A stretch of 64,000 nucleotides of DNA. Origin: Halorubellus litoreus. GTDB taxonomy: Archaea > Halobacteriota > Halobacteria > Halobacteriales > Natrialbaceae. The position numbers and the translations under genes are program-made. The stretch spans positions 1,302,001 to 1,366,000 of the forward strand of contig NZ_JAZAQL010000001.1 in the NCBI RefSeq assembly GCF_037081675.1, written 5' to 3'. Below are positions 44,553-53,767 of this stretch, in pieces (the stretch's first letter is position 1; the number at the start of each line of letters is the position of its first letter). The notes beneath the pieces were generated by a model that was not told the origin of the DNA, did no database searches, and saw only the letters and a program-made list of their open reading frames with translations.

Positions 44553-46670
44553 GTGGTATCCGACAACGCACTGCGCGTGGCTGGAACGCTGACAGTACTG
44601 CTTCTCGTGGTCACCGCGTCGCCGGCAGCGGCGGCAGCGGCGGGCGGGGCCGCGACGAGTGACGCACCCGGTGACGGGGACGCGGTCGCCGCGGCGGGCT
44701 CGGCGACCGTCGCGCCCGACGGGAACGAGACGAACGCGACGACGCTGACGGTGCTCGCGTACAACGACGTCCAGACGGCGGCGTCGGACCCCGGCCGGAT
44801 GGGTCGGCTCGTCGGCGTCGTGAACGAGCGACGGGCGGCGCACGACAACCCGACCGTCGTGGTCGGTGGCGGCGACGAGGTGAGTCCGAGTTCGCTGTCG
44901 CCGATCAGCCAGTGGCGCGTCCCGGTGGACGTGCTGAACGTCATGGAGCCGGACGCGGAGGTCGTCGGGAACCACGACCTCGACTACGGGTTCGACGCGG
45001 TCGGGAACTACAGCGAGGAGTCGGCGTTCCCGTGGCTCGCGGCGAACGTCGTCCACGAGGACGGGAGCTCGATTCCCGGGACGAGCAACTACACGATCGT
45101 GGAGCGCGACGGCGTGCGCGTCGGCGTCGTGGGGCTCGTCGACGACGCCATCAAGTCGAAGACGGCGGTCGACTTCGACGAGCGCGGGTATCGCGTCGCG
45201 GACTTCGCGCGCGTCGGCGACCGCATCGCGACGACCCTGAAGACCGAGAAGGACGTCGACGTGGTCGTCGCCGCGGCGCACATCGGCGTGCCGGAGTCCG
45301 AGGAGCTGGCGCGCGAGAGCGACGCCATCGACGTCATCGTGACCGGCGACGACGAGGTGGCGTACGCGCCGCAGACGACGAGCGGGACGACCATCGTCGA
45401 GGCGCAGGCCCGCGGCGCGTTCGTCGGCGAGGTGAACCTGACCGTGAGCGACGACGGCGTGTCGCTCGCGAGCGGTCGACTGGTCGCGGTCGACGAGAAC
45501 TCGTCGGTGAACGAGACGGCGAAGGCCATCGTCGAGGACGCGCGCGGCGAGCAACTCGAGCGGGTCGCGGGGCGGACGACGGTCCCGCTCGACTCGACGT
45601 TCGCGTCGAACTACCACGACGAGACCGCGTGGGGGAACCTCGTCACGGACGCGTTCCGCGCGGAGACCGGCGCCGCGGTGGCGGTCACGAACGCGGGCGG
45701 TATCCGCGGGAACTTCGTGATGGAACCCGGGACGGTGACGTACGGCGACGTCTACACGTCGCTGCCGTTCGGGAACTACCTGGTGACGAAGGAGATGACG
45801 GGCGAGCAGCTCCGCGAGCTGCTGGCGAGCCAGGTGGTGCCGCGGACGTCGAACTACGGCGCGGAGGCGAAGCTCCAGGTGAGCGGCGTCTCCTACGAGT
45901 TCGTCCCCGACGAGAACTCGAGTCAGCCGGTGCAGGACGTACGCGTGAACGGTGAGGCGCTCCGCGAGGACGCGACGTACAACGTGACGATCAACTCGTA
46001 CATGGCCGGCTGGGGCTTCGAGGACCGGTACGGATGGTCGTTCAGTGACCTGCCGACGACGAGCGTCGACCAGTCGCTGTACGGGTCGGTCGTCGCGGAG
46101 TACGTCAACGAGACGACGCCGGTGTCGCCGGCTGACACGAACCGCATCCGTCGCGTCGACCTGCACGTCGGCGAGACGACGGTGCCGGTTCCGCCGGGTC
46201 GGTCGGACGAACTGACGGTTCGCGTCGACGTGCCGGCGAGCGTGTCGTCGGTGAACGCGTCGACGGTCGACGTGCAGAACGCGACGACGGGGTCGGTGTC
46301 GGCGACGAGCGCGACGATGCGCGACGGCGTGCTCGTCGCGACGTTCGACCGGGCGGCGTTCGAGACCCTGGTCGCGTCGAGCAGCGACCTCGACCTGTAC
46401 GCGCACTACGACGGGAGCCTGTACGGCGCTGACAACTACTTCCGTGCAGCTATCCTGAACGTCGACCTGGACGTGCCGCCGGGCCATCAGGCCGATGGGC
46501 CCGGGAAGGCGTCCGGCGGCGACGAACGCGGGCCGCCGTCGCACGCTGGCCCGCCCGCGCACGCCGGGCCGCCGGCACACGCCGGCCCGTCCGCCGACGA
46601 CGACGATGACGACGAGGACGAAGACGCTGTCCTTGCTCCTGTGACCAGTCGCGCGGTCGCGGTCTACTGA
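44553..46670 (+). CDS. Secreted 5'-nucleotidase-type metallophosphatase
   Basis: A 705-residue exported two-domain enzyme. After a signal sequence (VAGTLTVLLLVVTAS) comes a calcineurin-like phosphoesterase domain with VLAYNDVQTA, GGGDEV and VVGNHDLDYGFDAV. A 5_nucleotid_C domain follows from about residue 365 (HDETAWGNLVTDAFRAE and VAVTNAGGIRGNFV). The first metal motif is NDVQ where many relatives have NDVHG, so metal binding is slightly altered. The C-terminus carries PPAHAG repeats and an acidic run. It probably releases phosphate from extracellular nucleotides. Confidence 0.87.
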   Translation: MVSDNALRVAGTLTVLLLVVTASPAAAAAAGGAATSDAPGDGDAVAAAGSATVAPDGNETNATTLTVLAYNDVQTAASDPGRMGRLVGVVNERRAAHDNPTVVVGGGDEVSPSSLSPISQWRVPVDVLNVMEPDAEVVGNHDLDYGFDAVGNYSEESAFPWLAANVVHEDGSSIPGTSNYTIVERDGVRVGVVGLVDDAIKSKTAVDFDERGYRVADFARVGDRIATTLKTEKDVDVVVAAAHIGVPESEELARESDAIDVIVTGDDEVAYAPQTTSGTTIVEAQARGAFVGEVNLTVSDDGVSLASGRLVAVDENSSVNETAKAIVEDARGEQLERVAGRTTVPLDSTFASNYHDETAWGNLVTDAFRAETGAAVAVTNAGGIRGNFVMEPGTVTYGDVYTSLPFGNYLVTKEMTGEQLRELLASQVVPRTSNYGAEAKLQVSGVSYEFVPDENSSQPVQDVRVNGEALREDATYNVTINSYMAGWGFEDRYGWSFSDLPTTSVDQSLYGSVVAEYVNETTPVSPADTNRIRRVDLHVGETTVPVPPGRSDELTVRVDVPASVSSVNASTVDVQNATTGSVSATSATMRDGVLVATFDRAAFETLVASSSDLDLYAHYDGSLYGADNYFRAAILNVDLDVPPGHQADGPGKASGGDERGPPSHAGPPAHAGPPAHAGPSADDDDDDEDEDAVLAPVTSRAVAVY

Positions 46671-46822
46671 CGGGGCGACGCGGACACCCTCGCTTCTTCA
46701 CCGATTCGCTCGCGGCGCGACGGGTCACGGCCGGCCCGTCGACGCCGACCGAGCGCGCCGTGTGAACCACTGTTCGTGCATACATCGACGCCTATTTGCC
46801 GTGGTCTTGCGCACGGTCGTGT

Positions 46823-47404
46823 ATGTACGTTGGGCGATTCGTCGTCGTCGGTCCGGACGTGGCAGCGTATCGAGTGAGTTCGCGGTCGTTCCCGAACCGC
46901 GAGATCCGAGAGCGCGAGGACGCGCTGACGGTGGGGCCGACGGCGAACGCCGAGGAGACGGACAACCCGTACGTGGAGTACAACTGCGTGCGGGAGACGA
47001 CCGACGGCGCGCAGGCGGTGCTGGGGAACGGGTCGCACGTCGACCCCGTCGTGGAGAAGCTCGACCTCGGGTATCCCGCCCGGGATGCGCTCGCGAGCGT
47101 CCTGCTCGCCCTGGACTTCGAGAAGGACGACTACGATACGCCCCGCGTCGCGGGCGTGCTCGACGACGACGGCGACGCGTACGTCGGTATCGTCCGCCGC
47201 GACGCGTTGTTGGTCCGGAAGGTCGACGAGCCGACCATCGTCGCGACCTACGAGAGAGATGCGCCCGAGGCGTTCGCGCTCGACGCGACTGACGCCGAGG
47301 GTGCGGCCGCCGAGGTGTACGAGCACGCGTTCGAGCACGCGGTCTGCGCCGCGGGCGTGGCGCGGGACGGAGACGGGTTCGAGACCGCGGTCCACAACGG
47401 CTGA
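46823..47404 (+). CDS. purO: Archaeal IMP cyclohydrolase
   Basis: A 193-residue enzyme of the PurO family, which closes the ring of FAICAR to form IMP, the last step of purine synthesis in archaea that lack the PurH cyclohydrolase domain. Family segments include MYVGRFVVVG, AAYRVSSRSFPNR and PYVEYNCVRET. The ATG at 46823 starts the conserved MYVGRF motif. It stands alone, not in a purine operon. Confidence 0.93.
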   Translation: MYVGRFVVVGPDVAAYRVSSRSFPNREIREREDALTVGPTANAEETDNPYVEYNCVRETTDGAQAVLGNGSHVDPVVEKLDLGYPARDALASVLLALDFEKDDYDTPRVAGVLDDDGDAYVGIVRRDALLVRKVDEPTIVATYERDAPEAFALDATDAEGAAAEVYEHAFEHAVCAAGVARDGDGFETAVHNG

Positions 47405-47453
47405 GGGCGCTCGACGCGCGCCGACCGCGCCGAAGGTCCGCGCGGCAGTCAGT

Positions 47454-48530
47454 TCAGTCGTCGCCGTGGGCGTCGTGCGCTCGCGTCGCGTCGACGTGGA
47501 AGTGCTCGTCGACGTCACCGGCACGGCGGCGCTCGCAGAACTCGGCGGCCGCAGTCCGGCCGAGTGCGACGAGATCCTGGATGAAGTCGGCGTCGCGGTC
47601 GAGTTTCGTCGCGTACGAGAGGTCGCGGTCGAGTTCGATGCGGCGGAGTTTCACCTGCTGGAAGTCGCTCTCGGGGAGGTGACCGGCGTCGATCCAGTCG
47701 TTGACGCGCTCGAGGAAGTGCAGCTGTTGGTTCAGGGAGATGTTCCCGGAGAGCTCGTTCCGGCGGTCGCGTATCTCGCGGAGCGTCGTCGGCCGGTCGT
47801 CCGTGTCCTGTGGGTTGATCTGCACCACCCAGAGTTCCTCGGGTTTCCGGTCGCGGTCGACGTCCATGAGGTCGCGGATGGGTGGGTTGTTCGAGAACAT
47901 CCCGTCCCAGTGGAGGTGGCCGTCTATCTCGACGCCCGGGAAGAGGTCGGGGATGGCGCTGGAGGCGAGGATGGCGTCGGCGGTCACGTCGCCGTCGACG
48001 AACGTCTCGAACGCGCCCGCGTCGACGTTCACGGTCCCGACGGCGAGCCGTGGACAGTCCGAGGTGGCGAGGTCGGGGAACGCGTCGAAGTCGATGTTCG
48101 CGGTGAGCGCGCGCCGGAGGCGACGCTGGCCGAGCGCCGCGCCCGGGTTCTGGTAGGGGCTGATGCCGGGCGTCGGATAGCCCGTGGCTTCGACGCTCGA
48201 CCCCCAGACGGTGACGCCGTTGAGCGCGCGGTCCATCGGCGTGGTCGCCGCGACGTCGTGCCAGACCGCGTCGAGGACGCCCGCGGGCGTCTCGTCGTCG
48301 GCGAGCAGACCGTACCACGCGGCGCTCGCGCACACCGCGCCGCCGCTCGTGCCCGAGAGCCCGACGACCTCGCAGTCCGGGTCGTCGAGCAGGACTTCGA
48401 GCGCGCCGGCGGTGAACGCGGTGTGGCTGCCGCCGCCCTGGCACGCGATGGCGACCCTGGTGCGGTCGTCGGATTCGGTCGCGTCCTGTTCCGTGGCCTC
48501 GTCGACGTCGGCGTTCGGGTCGTCCGCCAT
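47454..48530 (-). CDS. Patatin-like hydrolase, probable PHA depolymerase
   Basis: A 358-residue patatin-domain protein with a Ser-Asp dyad. The oxyanion hole is GGGSHTAF, the nucleophile elbow GTSGG (GLSGTSGGAVCA) and the catalytic Asp lies in HWDGMFSNNPP. Patatin-like PhaZh1 of Haloferax mediterranei depolymerises PHA granules and, as I recall, lies beside a hydroxybutyrate dehydrogenase gene. This gene's ATG shares a base with the stop of such a dehydrogenase, so the same role is likely. A phospholipase remains the alternative. The first 25 residues are acidic and disordered. Confidence 0.8.
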   Translation of the reverse strand: MADDPNADVDEATEQDATESDDRTRVAIACQGGGSHTAFTAGALEVLLDDPDCEVVGLSGTSGGAVCASAAWYGLLADDETPAGVLDAVWHDVAATTPMDRALNGVTVWGSSVEATGYPTPGISPYQNPGAALGQRRLRRALTANIDFDAFPDLATSDCPRLAVGTVNVDAGAFETFVDGDVTADAILASSAIPDLFPGVEIDGHLHWDGMFSNNPPIRDLMDVDRDRKPEELWVVQINPQDTDDRPTTLREIRDRRNELSGNISLNQQLHFLERVNDWIDAGHLPESDFQQVKLRRIELDRDLSYATKLDRDADFIQDLVALGRTAAAEFCERRRAGDVDEHFHVDATRAHDAHGDD

Positions 48531-49390
48531 CAGTACGTGAAGAGGTGGCCGCCGTCCCACGTGAGGTCGCCGCCGTCGAGGTGGCGGCCGTGCTTGCTGA
48601 ACCCGAGGACGAAGAGGTTCGCGACCTCGACGGGCTCCATCATCTCCTTGACCTTCGCGTCGCCGAGCATCACGTCCTCGACCACTTCCTGCTCGCTGAT
48701 GCCGCGCTCCTGGGCCGTGTCGGGTATCTGTTCGGTGACCAGCGGCGTCTTCACGTAGCCCGTGGACACGCTGAACGCGCGGAGCGTGCCGTCGCCCTCG
48801 GCTGCGATGGACTGCGTGAGTCCCCGCAAGCCGAACTTCGCGGAGATGTACGCGGCCTTGTCCTCGGTCGCGGTGTGCCCGTGGATGCTCGCCATGTTCC
48901 CGATGGCACCGGTTCCACCGTCCGACTCGCGGATGTGCGGCATCGCGTGTTTCGCGAGGACGAACGGCGCACGGAGCATCACCCGGTGCATGAGGTCGAA
49001 CTTCTCGACGGGGAACTCCTCGATGGGGTCGATGTGCTGGAGGCCCGCGACGTTCGCGACGAACTTCACGTCGCCGAGGTCGGCAGCGGCGTCGACGATG
49101 CTCGCGATGTCCTCGTCGACGGTGAGGTCGGCCTCGTGCGTCTCGACGCTCCCGTCGACGTCGAGCTCGTCGGCGCGGTCGACGGCGTCCGCGAGCCCGG
49201 CCTCGTCGAGGTCCGTGGCGAGCACCGTGAGGCCGTTCGCGGCGAGCGCGACCGCTGTGGCGCGACCGATACCGGACGCGGCACCGGTGACGATGGCGAC
49301 GTTCCCCGCCTCGAACGCGGGGTCGTCGACGGTCATGACGTTGTCGTGCGTGACGGGTTCGGGCGCGAAGTCCTCGGAATCGGCGGTCAT
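48530..49390 (-). CDS. bdhA: SDR-family 3-hydroxybutyrate dehydrogenase-like
   Basis: A 286-residue short-chain dehydrogenase/reductase with the cofactor loop TGAASGIGRATAVALA, the NAG-like NVAGLQHI segment, the catalytic Ser in NMASIHGHTA and Tyr-Lys in AAYISAKFGL. The HGHTATEDKAAY and VKTPLVTEQIPDTA patterns resemble bacterial and haloarchaeal 3-hydroxybutyrate dehydrogenases, so a D-3-hydroxybutyrate to acetoacetate reaction is likely. It is translationally coupled to the patatin gene downstream, making a PHA mobilisation module. Confidence 0.82.
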   Translation of the reverse strand: MTADSEDFAPEPVTHDNVMTVDDPAFEAGNVAIVTGAASGIGRATAVALAANGLTVLATDLDEAGLADAVDRADELDVDGSVETHEADLTVDEDIASIVDAAADLGDVKFVANVAGLQHIDPIEEFPVEKFDLMHRVMLRAPFVLAKHAMPHIRESDGGTGAIGNMASIHGHTATEDKAAYISAKFGLRGLTQSIAAEGDGTLRAFSVSTGYVKTPLVTEQIPDTAQERGISEQEVVEDVMLGDAKVKEMMEPVEVANLFVLGFSKHGRHLDGGDLTWDGGHLFTY

Positions 49391-49544
49391 CGCCTAGACG
49401 CGCGCCCGCCGACGGCAAGAATCTACCTCCGGACCGCCCCGAGGAGCGGCCGTCGGACTGTCCCGACGACTGTCCGCCGAACCACCCGGATACCCTGTAC
49501 ATTCACCGGGAGACTGAAAGGGTCGAGTGGCATACACCGAGCGT

Positions 49545-50204
49545 ATGCGTGTCGCCGTCATCTCCGACGTCCACGGGAATCGCGTGGCGCTCGACGCCGT
49601 GCTCGACGACATGCCTCGCGTCGCCGGCGTGCTCTGTGCCGGCGACGTCGTCGGCTACGGGCCGTGGCCGGGCGAGTGCATCGACCGCGTCCGACGCGAA
49701 GGTGCGACCGCGGTCATGGGGAACCACGACCGCGCGGTCGTCCAGGACTCGGGCTTCCGGTTCAACGACATGGCGAAAGCCGGCGTCGAGTACGCTCGCG
49801 ACGTCCTCGACGACGACCACTTCGAGTACCTCGCCGACCTCCCCGACGAACGCCTCGCCGCCGGCGGTCGCGTGAAGGTCGTGCACGGGCACCCCGACGA
49901 CCCCGACCACTACACGCGCCCCCACGAGTTCTCCCCGCGCCTGCTCGACGACGAGGACGTCCTCGTCATGGGCCACACGCACGTCCAGAGCCACGAGAAG
50001 TACGGCGAGGGCATCGTGATGAACCCCGGGAGCGTCGGCCAGCCCCGCGACGGCGACCCCGACGCCGCGTACGCCCTCCTCGACCTCGACCGCATGACCG
50101 TCGAGGAACGCCGCGTCGAATACGACGTCGACGAAGTGCAAGCGGCGGTCGAGGAGGCAGGACTCCCGAAGCGCATCGGGACGCGTCTCGCTCGCGGCGA
50201 GTGA
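49545..50204 (+). CDS. YfcE-type metallophosphoesterase
   Basis: A 219-residue calcineurin-like phosphodiesterase. All metal-binding motifs are present: SDVHGN (residue 8), GDVVGYG, GNHDRAV, VVHGHPDD and VMGHTHV. Family members cleave phosphodiesters such as cyclic nucleotides or small phosphates; the substrate here is unknown. An in-frame start lies six codons upstream, but the ATG at 49545 (MRVAVISDVHG) matches the usual start. The catalytic domain is unmodified. Confidence 0.9.
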   Translation: MRVAVISDVHGNRVALDAVLDDMPRVAGVLCAGDVVGYGPWPGECIDRVRREGATAVMGNHDRAVVQDSGFRFNDMAKAGVEYARDVLDDDHFEYLADLPDERLAAGGRVKVVHGHPDDPDHYTRPHEFSPRLLDDEDVLVMGHTHVQSHEKYGEGIVMNPGSVGQPRDGDPDAAYALLDLDRMTVEERRVEYDVDEVQAAVEEAGLPKRIGTRLARGE

Positions 50205-50298
50205 CGCCCCTCGACGTCCGTCCCGCTACCGGACGGTAGCCCGACCGCCGGCGGTTCGAATATGTACCGAGTAATTATCCCGCCTATTTTCTCAAAGG

Positions 50299-50305
50299 TT
50301 TTATC
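50299..50305 (+). promoter_or_regulatory. TATA box of the small-peptide gene
   Basis: TTTTATC lies 30-36 bp before the ATG at 50335 in a notably AT-rich stretch (50265-50335), so the peptide gene has its own promoter. Confidence 0.5.
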
Positions 50306-50334
50306 AATGATTCTTCTGTACGAACTTCCGTAAT

Positions 50335-50631
50335 ATGTTCGAGAACCTGACGGCAAGCGGAGCCGAGTCCGCCGACGAGAAGCAGTCCCTCCTCGAGAGT
50401 CGTGCGGATTCCCTCATCGGTGGCGACGTCGAATCGGCGCACGGCGGCATGGTGAAGCGACTGAGCTGGGCCAGTTTCGTCCAGAACGTCGCGTACGTCG
50501 TCCCCACGGTGACGGCGGCCGGAACGGGAGCGTCCGAGGACGCGGACGCTTCCGCGTTCGATTCCGACGTCGTCGACTCGGAGATGTCGCTCGACGAACT
50601 CCTCAGTACGCGCCAGGACGCCGCTCAGTAG
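50335..50631 (+). CDS. Small peptide gene, possible precursor of a secreted peptide
   Basis: A 98-residue protein without Cys. It has a polar Glu/Ser-rich N-terminus (MFENLTASGAESADEKQSLL), a basic boundary (MVKRLSWASF), a hydrophobic stretch (VQNVAYVVPTVTAAGTGAS) and an acidic C-terminal tail (DSEMSLDELLSTRQ). This leader-core-tail layout resembles ribosomal peptide precursors, and the two genes downstream resemble SdpA and SdpB. I know no homologue. It has its own TATA box and a 224-bp gap before the next gene, so it may be expressed at a different level. Confidence 0.6.
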   Translation: MFENLTASGAESADEKQSLLESRADSLIGGDVESAHGGMVKRLSWASFVQNVAYVVPTVTAAGTGASEDADASAFDSDVVDSEMSLDELLSTRQDAAQ

Positions 50632-50711
50632 ACGCGATCCGACGACGCGTCGGATAGCGACAAGGACGACGGACGGCAGGGCATCACGCCCTTTAATTTC
50701 TTGCTCAGGAA

Positions 50712-50719
50712 GATAAATT
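50712..50719 (+). promoter_or_regulatory. TATA box of the SdpA-like/HTTM pair
   Basis: gataaatt in an AT-rich run suggests transcription start near 50742, leaving a 115-nt leader before the chosen start at 50856. The rest of 50632-50855 shows no gene. Confidence 0.4.
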
Positions 50720-50855
50720 ACATAAGTAATTGCAGCTTTCTCGTGCATAAGATGGCAGACGTCGCGCGTCGACGCGTTCGGGCCGACGGACGTACCGGAG
50801 TCAGGTTGCCACGACGGTCCTCGACGGAACCGACCACGCCCGACCGTTCGACAAC

Positions 50856-51446
50856 GTGCTCGACATGACCCAGCACCTCGCCGAATACGCGCTCGGGTCG
50901 GTGTTCCTCGCCTGGACGGGGCTCACGCTCCTGCAGGCGGTCGACCAGACGTTCGACACGAACGCGACGCGACGACTGCCTCGCGTGGTCGCGTTCCTCG
51001 TTCCGAACTGGAACTTCTTCGCACCGCATCCCGGCGAGTGGGACTACCACCTGCTGTACCGGCGCGTCGACGCGACCGACGAAGCGCCGAGTTGGAACGA
51101 ACTCCCTCGCGTGAACCGAACCCGGTCTCGGCTCAAGTGGCTCTGGAACCCGAACATGCACGTCATGAAGGCGCTGTTCGACATCACGCAGGAACTCACG
51201 TCGGTGCTGTCCGAACAGGAGGAGTCCCCGGACGATGCGAACGAACGCCCGCCGGACGACGGGAAGCTACGAGCGGTCGAAGATTCCAGTGTGCAACTGT
51301 CGCCCCAGTACCTCTACCTCCTGAACTACGTCGTCTCGAACGCCGACCTCGACGGCGCCGCGAAGGTCCAGTTCGCCATCCTCGCCCACAAGCCCCAGGT
51401 CGACGACACCGAGCCGATGTTCGTCTCGGGGGTGCACGAGGTATGA
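50856..51446 (+). CDS. SdpA-like membrane-associated protein
   Basis: A 196-residue protein with one N-terminal hydrophobic helix (ALGSVFLAWTGLTLLQAV) and, after it, LPRVVAFLVPNWNFFAPHPG. The NW-FFAP-P motif followed by WDYHLLYRR is characteristic of the small protein encoded next to HTTM-domain proteins in bacteria, such as SdpA beside SdpB. The start is GTG 50856 or ATG 50865. The final four bases overlap the next gene (ATGA), so the two are translated together. I infer a shared role in processing or modifying the upstream peptide. Confidence 0.6.
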   Translation: MLDMTQHLAEYALGSVFLAWTGLTLLQAVDQTFDTNATRRLPRVVAFLVPNWNFFAPHPGEWDYHLLYRRVDATDEAPSWNELPRVNRTRSRLKWLWNPNMHVMKALFDITQELTSVLSEQEESPDDANERPPDDGKLRAVEDSSVQLSPQYLYLLNYVVSNADLDGAAKVQFAILAHKPQVDDTEPMFVSGVHEV

Positions 51447-52261
51447 CCGTCAGTATCGACGAACTCGTCTTCGCCACGTCGCTACTGGCCTCGCTCTACG
51501 CGGTCTACTCGGGAGCGGTCCTCTGGACGCTCCGAGACACGTTCTCGGCGGACGGTTTACTCAGTCGAACCGTCTACGCGACGGTCCTCGAACGGCGACC
51601 GTTCCTGTCGAAAGCCGGTCGCCTCCTCGAGGCCCCCGGCTACGTCTTCCTCGCTCGCATCGGTACGGGACTCGCGTTCGCCGCCGTCACCCTGTCTCTC
51701 GAGCGCTCCGTCTGGTTCGCGGCGTTCCCCGCAGTGCTGTTGCTCACCGACTTCCTGATAGAGCAACGGGTCGTCGCCGGGATGAGCGGTGCGTCCGACA
51801 TGTCGACGCTCGTCAACTGCTCGCTCGTGCTGCTCGTCCTCTTCGACGGGCGACCGACGCTCCAGACGATCGTCGTCGCGTTCGTCGCCGTTCAGGGCGT
51901 GCTCTCGTACTGCGTCGCGGGACTCGCGAAGCTCGCCGGGTCGAGCTGGCGCGACGGCTCCGCCGTCGAACGGATATTCGCCACCGACTCGTGGGGCGAC
52001 GACCGCGTCCGCGCGCTCCTGTCGAGCAACGACGCGCTACCGCTCGCCATCGCGTGGTCCGTGATGCTGTTCGAGGTCGCGTTCGTCCTCGTCCTCGTCG
52101 TCCAACCCGCGTACGCGATGGGGCTGTTCGGGGTCGGCGTGCTGTTTCACTTCGCGAACTCGGCACTGATGGGCATCAACGGGTTCCAGTTCATCTTCCC
52201 CGCGACGTACCCGAGCATCCTCTACGTGAACGAACTCCTCCGCACGTCCGGACTCCTGTAG
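51443..52261 (+). CDS. HTTM-domain (SdpB/gamma-carboxylase-like) membrane protein
   Basis: A 272-residue polytopic membrane protein with six or seven helices. The segment VLSYCVAGLAKLAGSSWRDG followed by SAVERIF near residue 150 is the hallmark of the HTTM family, related to vitamin K-dependent gamma-carboxylase. SLVFEVAF-like helix text (AWSVMLFEVAFVLVLVVQPA) and FHFANSALMGINGFQFIFPA follow as in the family. Members act in peptide maturation (SdpB for the SDP toxin) or lipid modification. It overlaps the SdpA-like gene and probably acts with it. Confidence 0.72.
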   Translation: MTVSIDELVFATSLLASLYAVYSGAVLWTLRDTFSADGLLSRTVYATVLERRPFLSKAGRLLEAPGYVFLARIGTGLAFAAVTLSLERSVWFAAFPAVLLLTDFLIEQRVVAGMSGASDMSTLVNCSLVLLVLFDGRPTLQTIVVAFVAVQGVLSYCVAGLAKLAGSSWRDGSAVERIFATDSWGDDRVRALLSSNDALPLAIAWSVMLFEVAFVLVLVVQPAYAMGLFGVGVLFHFANSALMGINGFQFIFPATYPSILYVNELLRTSGLL

Positions 52262-52313
52262 GTATCGGCGTTCGCTCGAGAACGATTCGACGTCGACGCG
52301 TCGCTGGCGGCGG

Positions 52314-53492
52314 TCAGTACCGGTCCTGAACGAGTTCGAGGGTCTTCTCGCGGTCGTCCCAGTCGACGAAGATGGCGACGCTCGTCGCGCTCGTCATCAC
52401 GTCGTGGATGTTGATGTTCGCGTCCGCGAGCGGGTCGACGATGTCGCGGATGACGCCAGGGCGGTTCGGGAGTTCCCCGCCGGTGACGCGGACGACCGCG
52501 ACGTCGTCGTCGACGGTGACCGACGACAGGTGCTCCTCGTCGACGACCTCGCGGTGGAGGATGTTCTCCGCGCGCTCCGCTTCGGTCGCGTCGACGTAGA
52601 ACGTCACCGAGTCCATCCCCGACGAGACCGCGTCGACGTTGATACCGGACTCCGAGAGCGACTTGCTGAGCGTGTGGAACACGCCCGTCTGGTTCCGGAT
52701 GGCGCGCCCCGCGACCGTGAGGCACGCGAGCGGGCTCTCGCGCATGTCCACGAGGTTCTCGAACTTCCCCGTCACGCGCGTGCCGCCCGAGAGGAGGTCG
52801 CCGTGCTGGTAGTGGACGACGCGCACGCCCAAGTCGTCGTCCTTGTAGCTGAGCGCGCTCGGGGCGACGACCTCGGCGCCGCGGAACGAGAGGTTCCGGA
52901 GCTCGTCCACCGATATCTGGCCGACGTTCCGCGCGCCCTCGACGACGTGCGGGTCGCCAGTCATGACGCCCTCGACGTCCGTGATGATGACGACCTCGTC
53001 CGCGTCCATGTACTTCCCGAGCATCACCGCGGTCGTGTCGCTCCCACCGCGCCCGAGCGTCGTCACCGTGCCGTCCGGGCCCTCCGCGAGGAACCCCGTG
53101 ATGACGGGCACGGTCTCCGTGAGGTCGCTCGCGACCGCTGCTGCACGCTCGGTCGTCGTCTCCACGTCCACCTCGCCCGCCTCGTTCGTCACCACCGGCC
53201 AGTCGTCGACGCCCGGCTCGTAGAACTTCGCGTCGATACCGCGCGCGGCGAGCGCGGCCTTCAGCATCCGGACCGACGTCCGCTCGCCCATCGACACGAT
53301 CTCCGCGCGGTCGAGCTCGTCGACCTCGAACTGGATCTCGTCGAGGAGCTCGTCGGTCGTGTTCCCCATCGCGCTCGCGACCACCGCGATCTCGTGGCCC
53401 TCGCGGACCGCCGCCGCGATCGAGTCCGCCGCCCGATTGATGCGGTCGCCGCTCCCGAGGCTCGTCCCACCGAACTTCGCGACTACGCGCAT
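52314..53492 (-). CDS. lysC: Aspartate kinase
   Basis: Phosphorylates aspartate, the first step towards Thr, Met and Lys. The 392-residue protein starts with KFGGTSLGSGDRI, and has the GRGGSDTTAVMLGKYMDADE segment near residue 155 and TDVEGVMTGDP near 182. Two ACT domains follow from about residue 260, so feedback control by Lys or Thr is expected. ATG at 53492 begins MRVVAKFGGTS. It belongs to the polD1-orc1 neighbourhood also seen around the Haloferax volcanii origin. Confidence 0.95.
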   Translation of the reverse strand: MRVVAKFGGTSLGSGDRINRAADSIAAAVREGHEIAVVASAMGNTTDELLDEIQFEVDELDRAEIVSMGERTSVRMLKAALAARGIDAKFYEPGVDDWPVVTNEAGEVDVETTTERAAAVASDLTETVPVITGFLAEGPDGTVTTLGRGGSDTTAVMLGKYMDADEVVIITDVEGVMTGDPHVVEGARNVGQISVDELRNLSFRGAEVVAPSALSYKDDDLGVRVVHYQHGDLLSGGTRVTGKFENLVDMRESPLACLTVAGRAIRNQTGVFHTLSKSLSESGINVDAVSSGMDSVTFYVDATEAERAENILHREVVDEEHLSSVTVDDDVAVVRVTGGELPNRPGVIRDIVDPLADANINIHDVMTSATSVAIFVDWDDREKTLELVQDRY

Positions 53493-53767
53493 CCCGCCAC
53501 CTCGCAACCGTCACCGTCGACGTCCGCACTTCGAAGAGTCATGGCCCCACCTAACCCGCGCCGCGAGATAACTCCTGTCCTCCGGGGAAAGAACTGCCGG
53601 TCACCCACGCGCGTATCCCGGAGCATCGCTTCGGTATCAACCGGACGGACCGCTTGGCGTCCACCGGAAGGACCGCTTGGGGGTTCACCCGACTCCGTCG
53701 CGCGAGACGCCCAGACTGCCGTCCGGTCGTCGCGGGGAGTTATGGTCGTGCGGTTCGTTAGCAATCG

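Noticed and set aside
50752..50866. 38-codon frame starting at the ATG just before the SdpA-like gene
   Set aside because: Arg/Thr-rich, ends before the gene and is in another frame; it may only be leader sequence.
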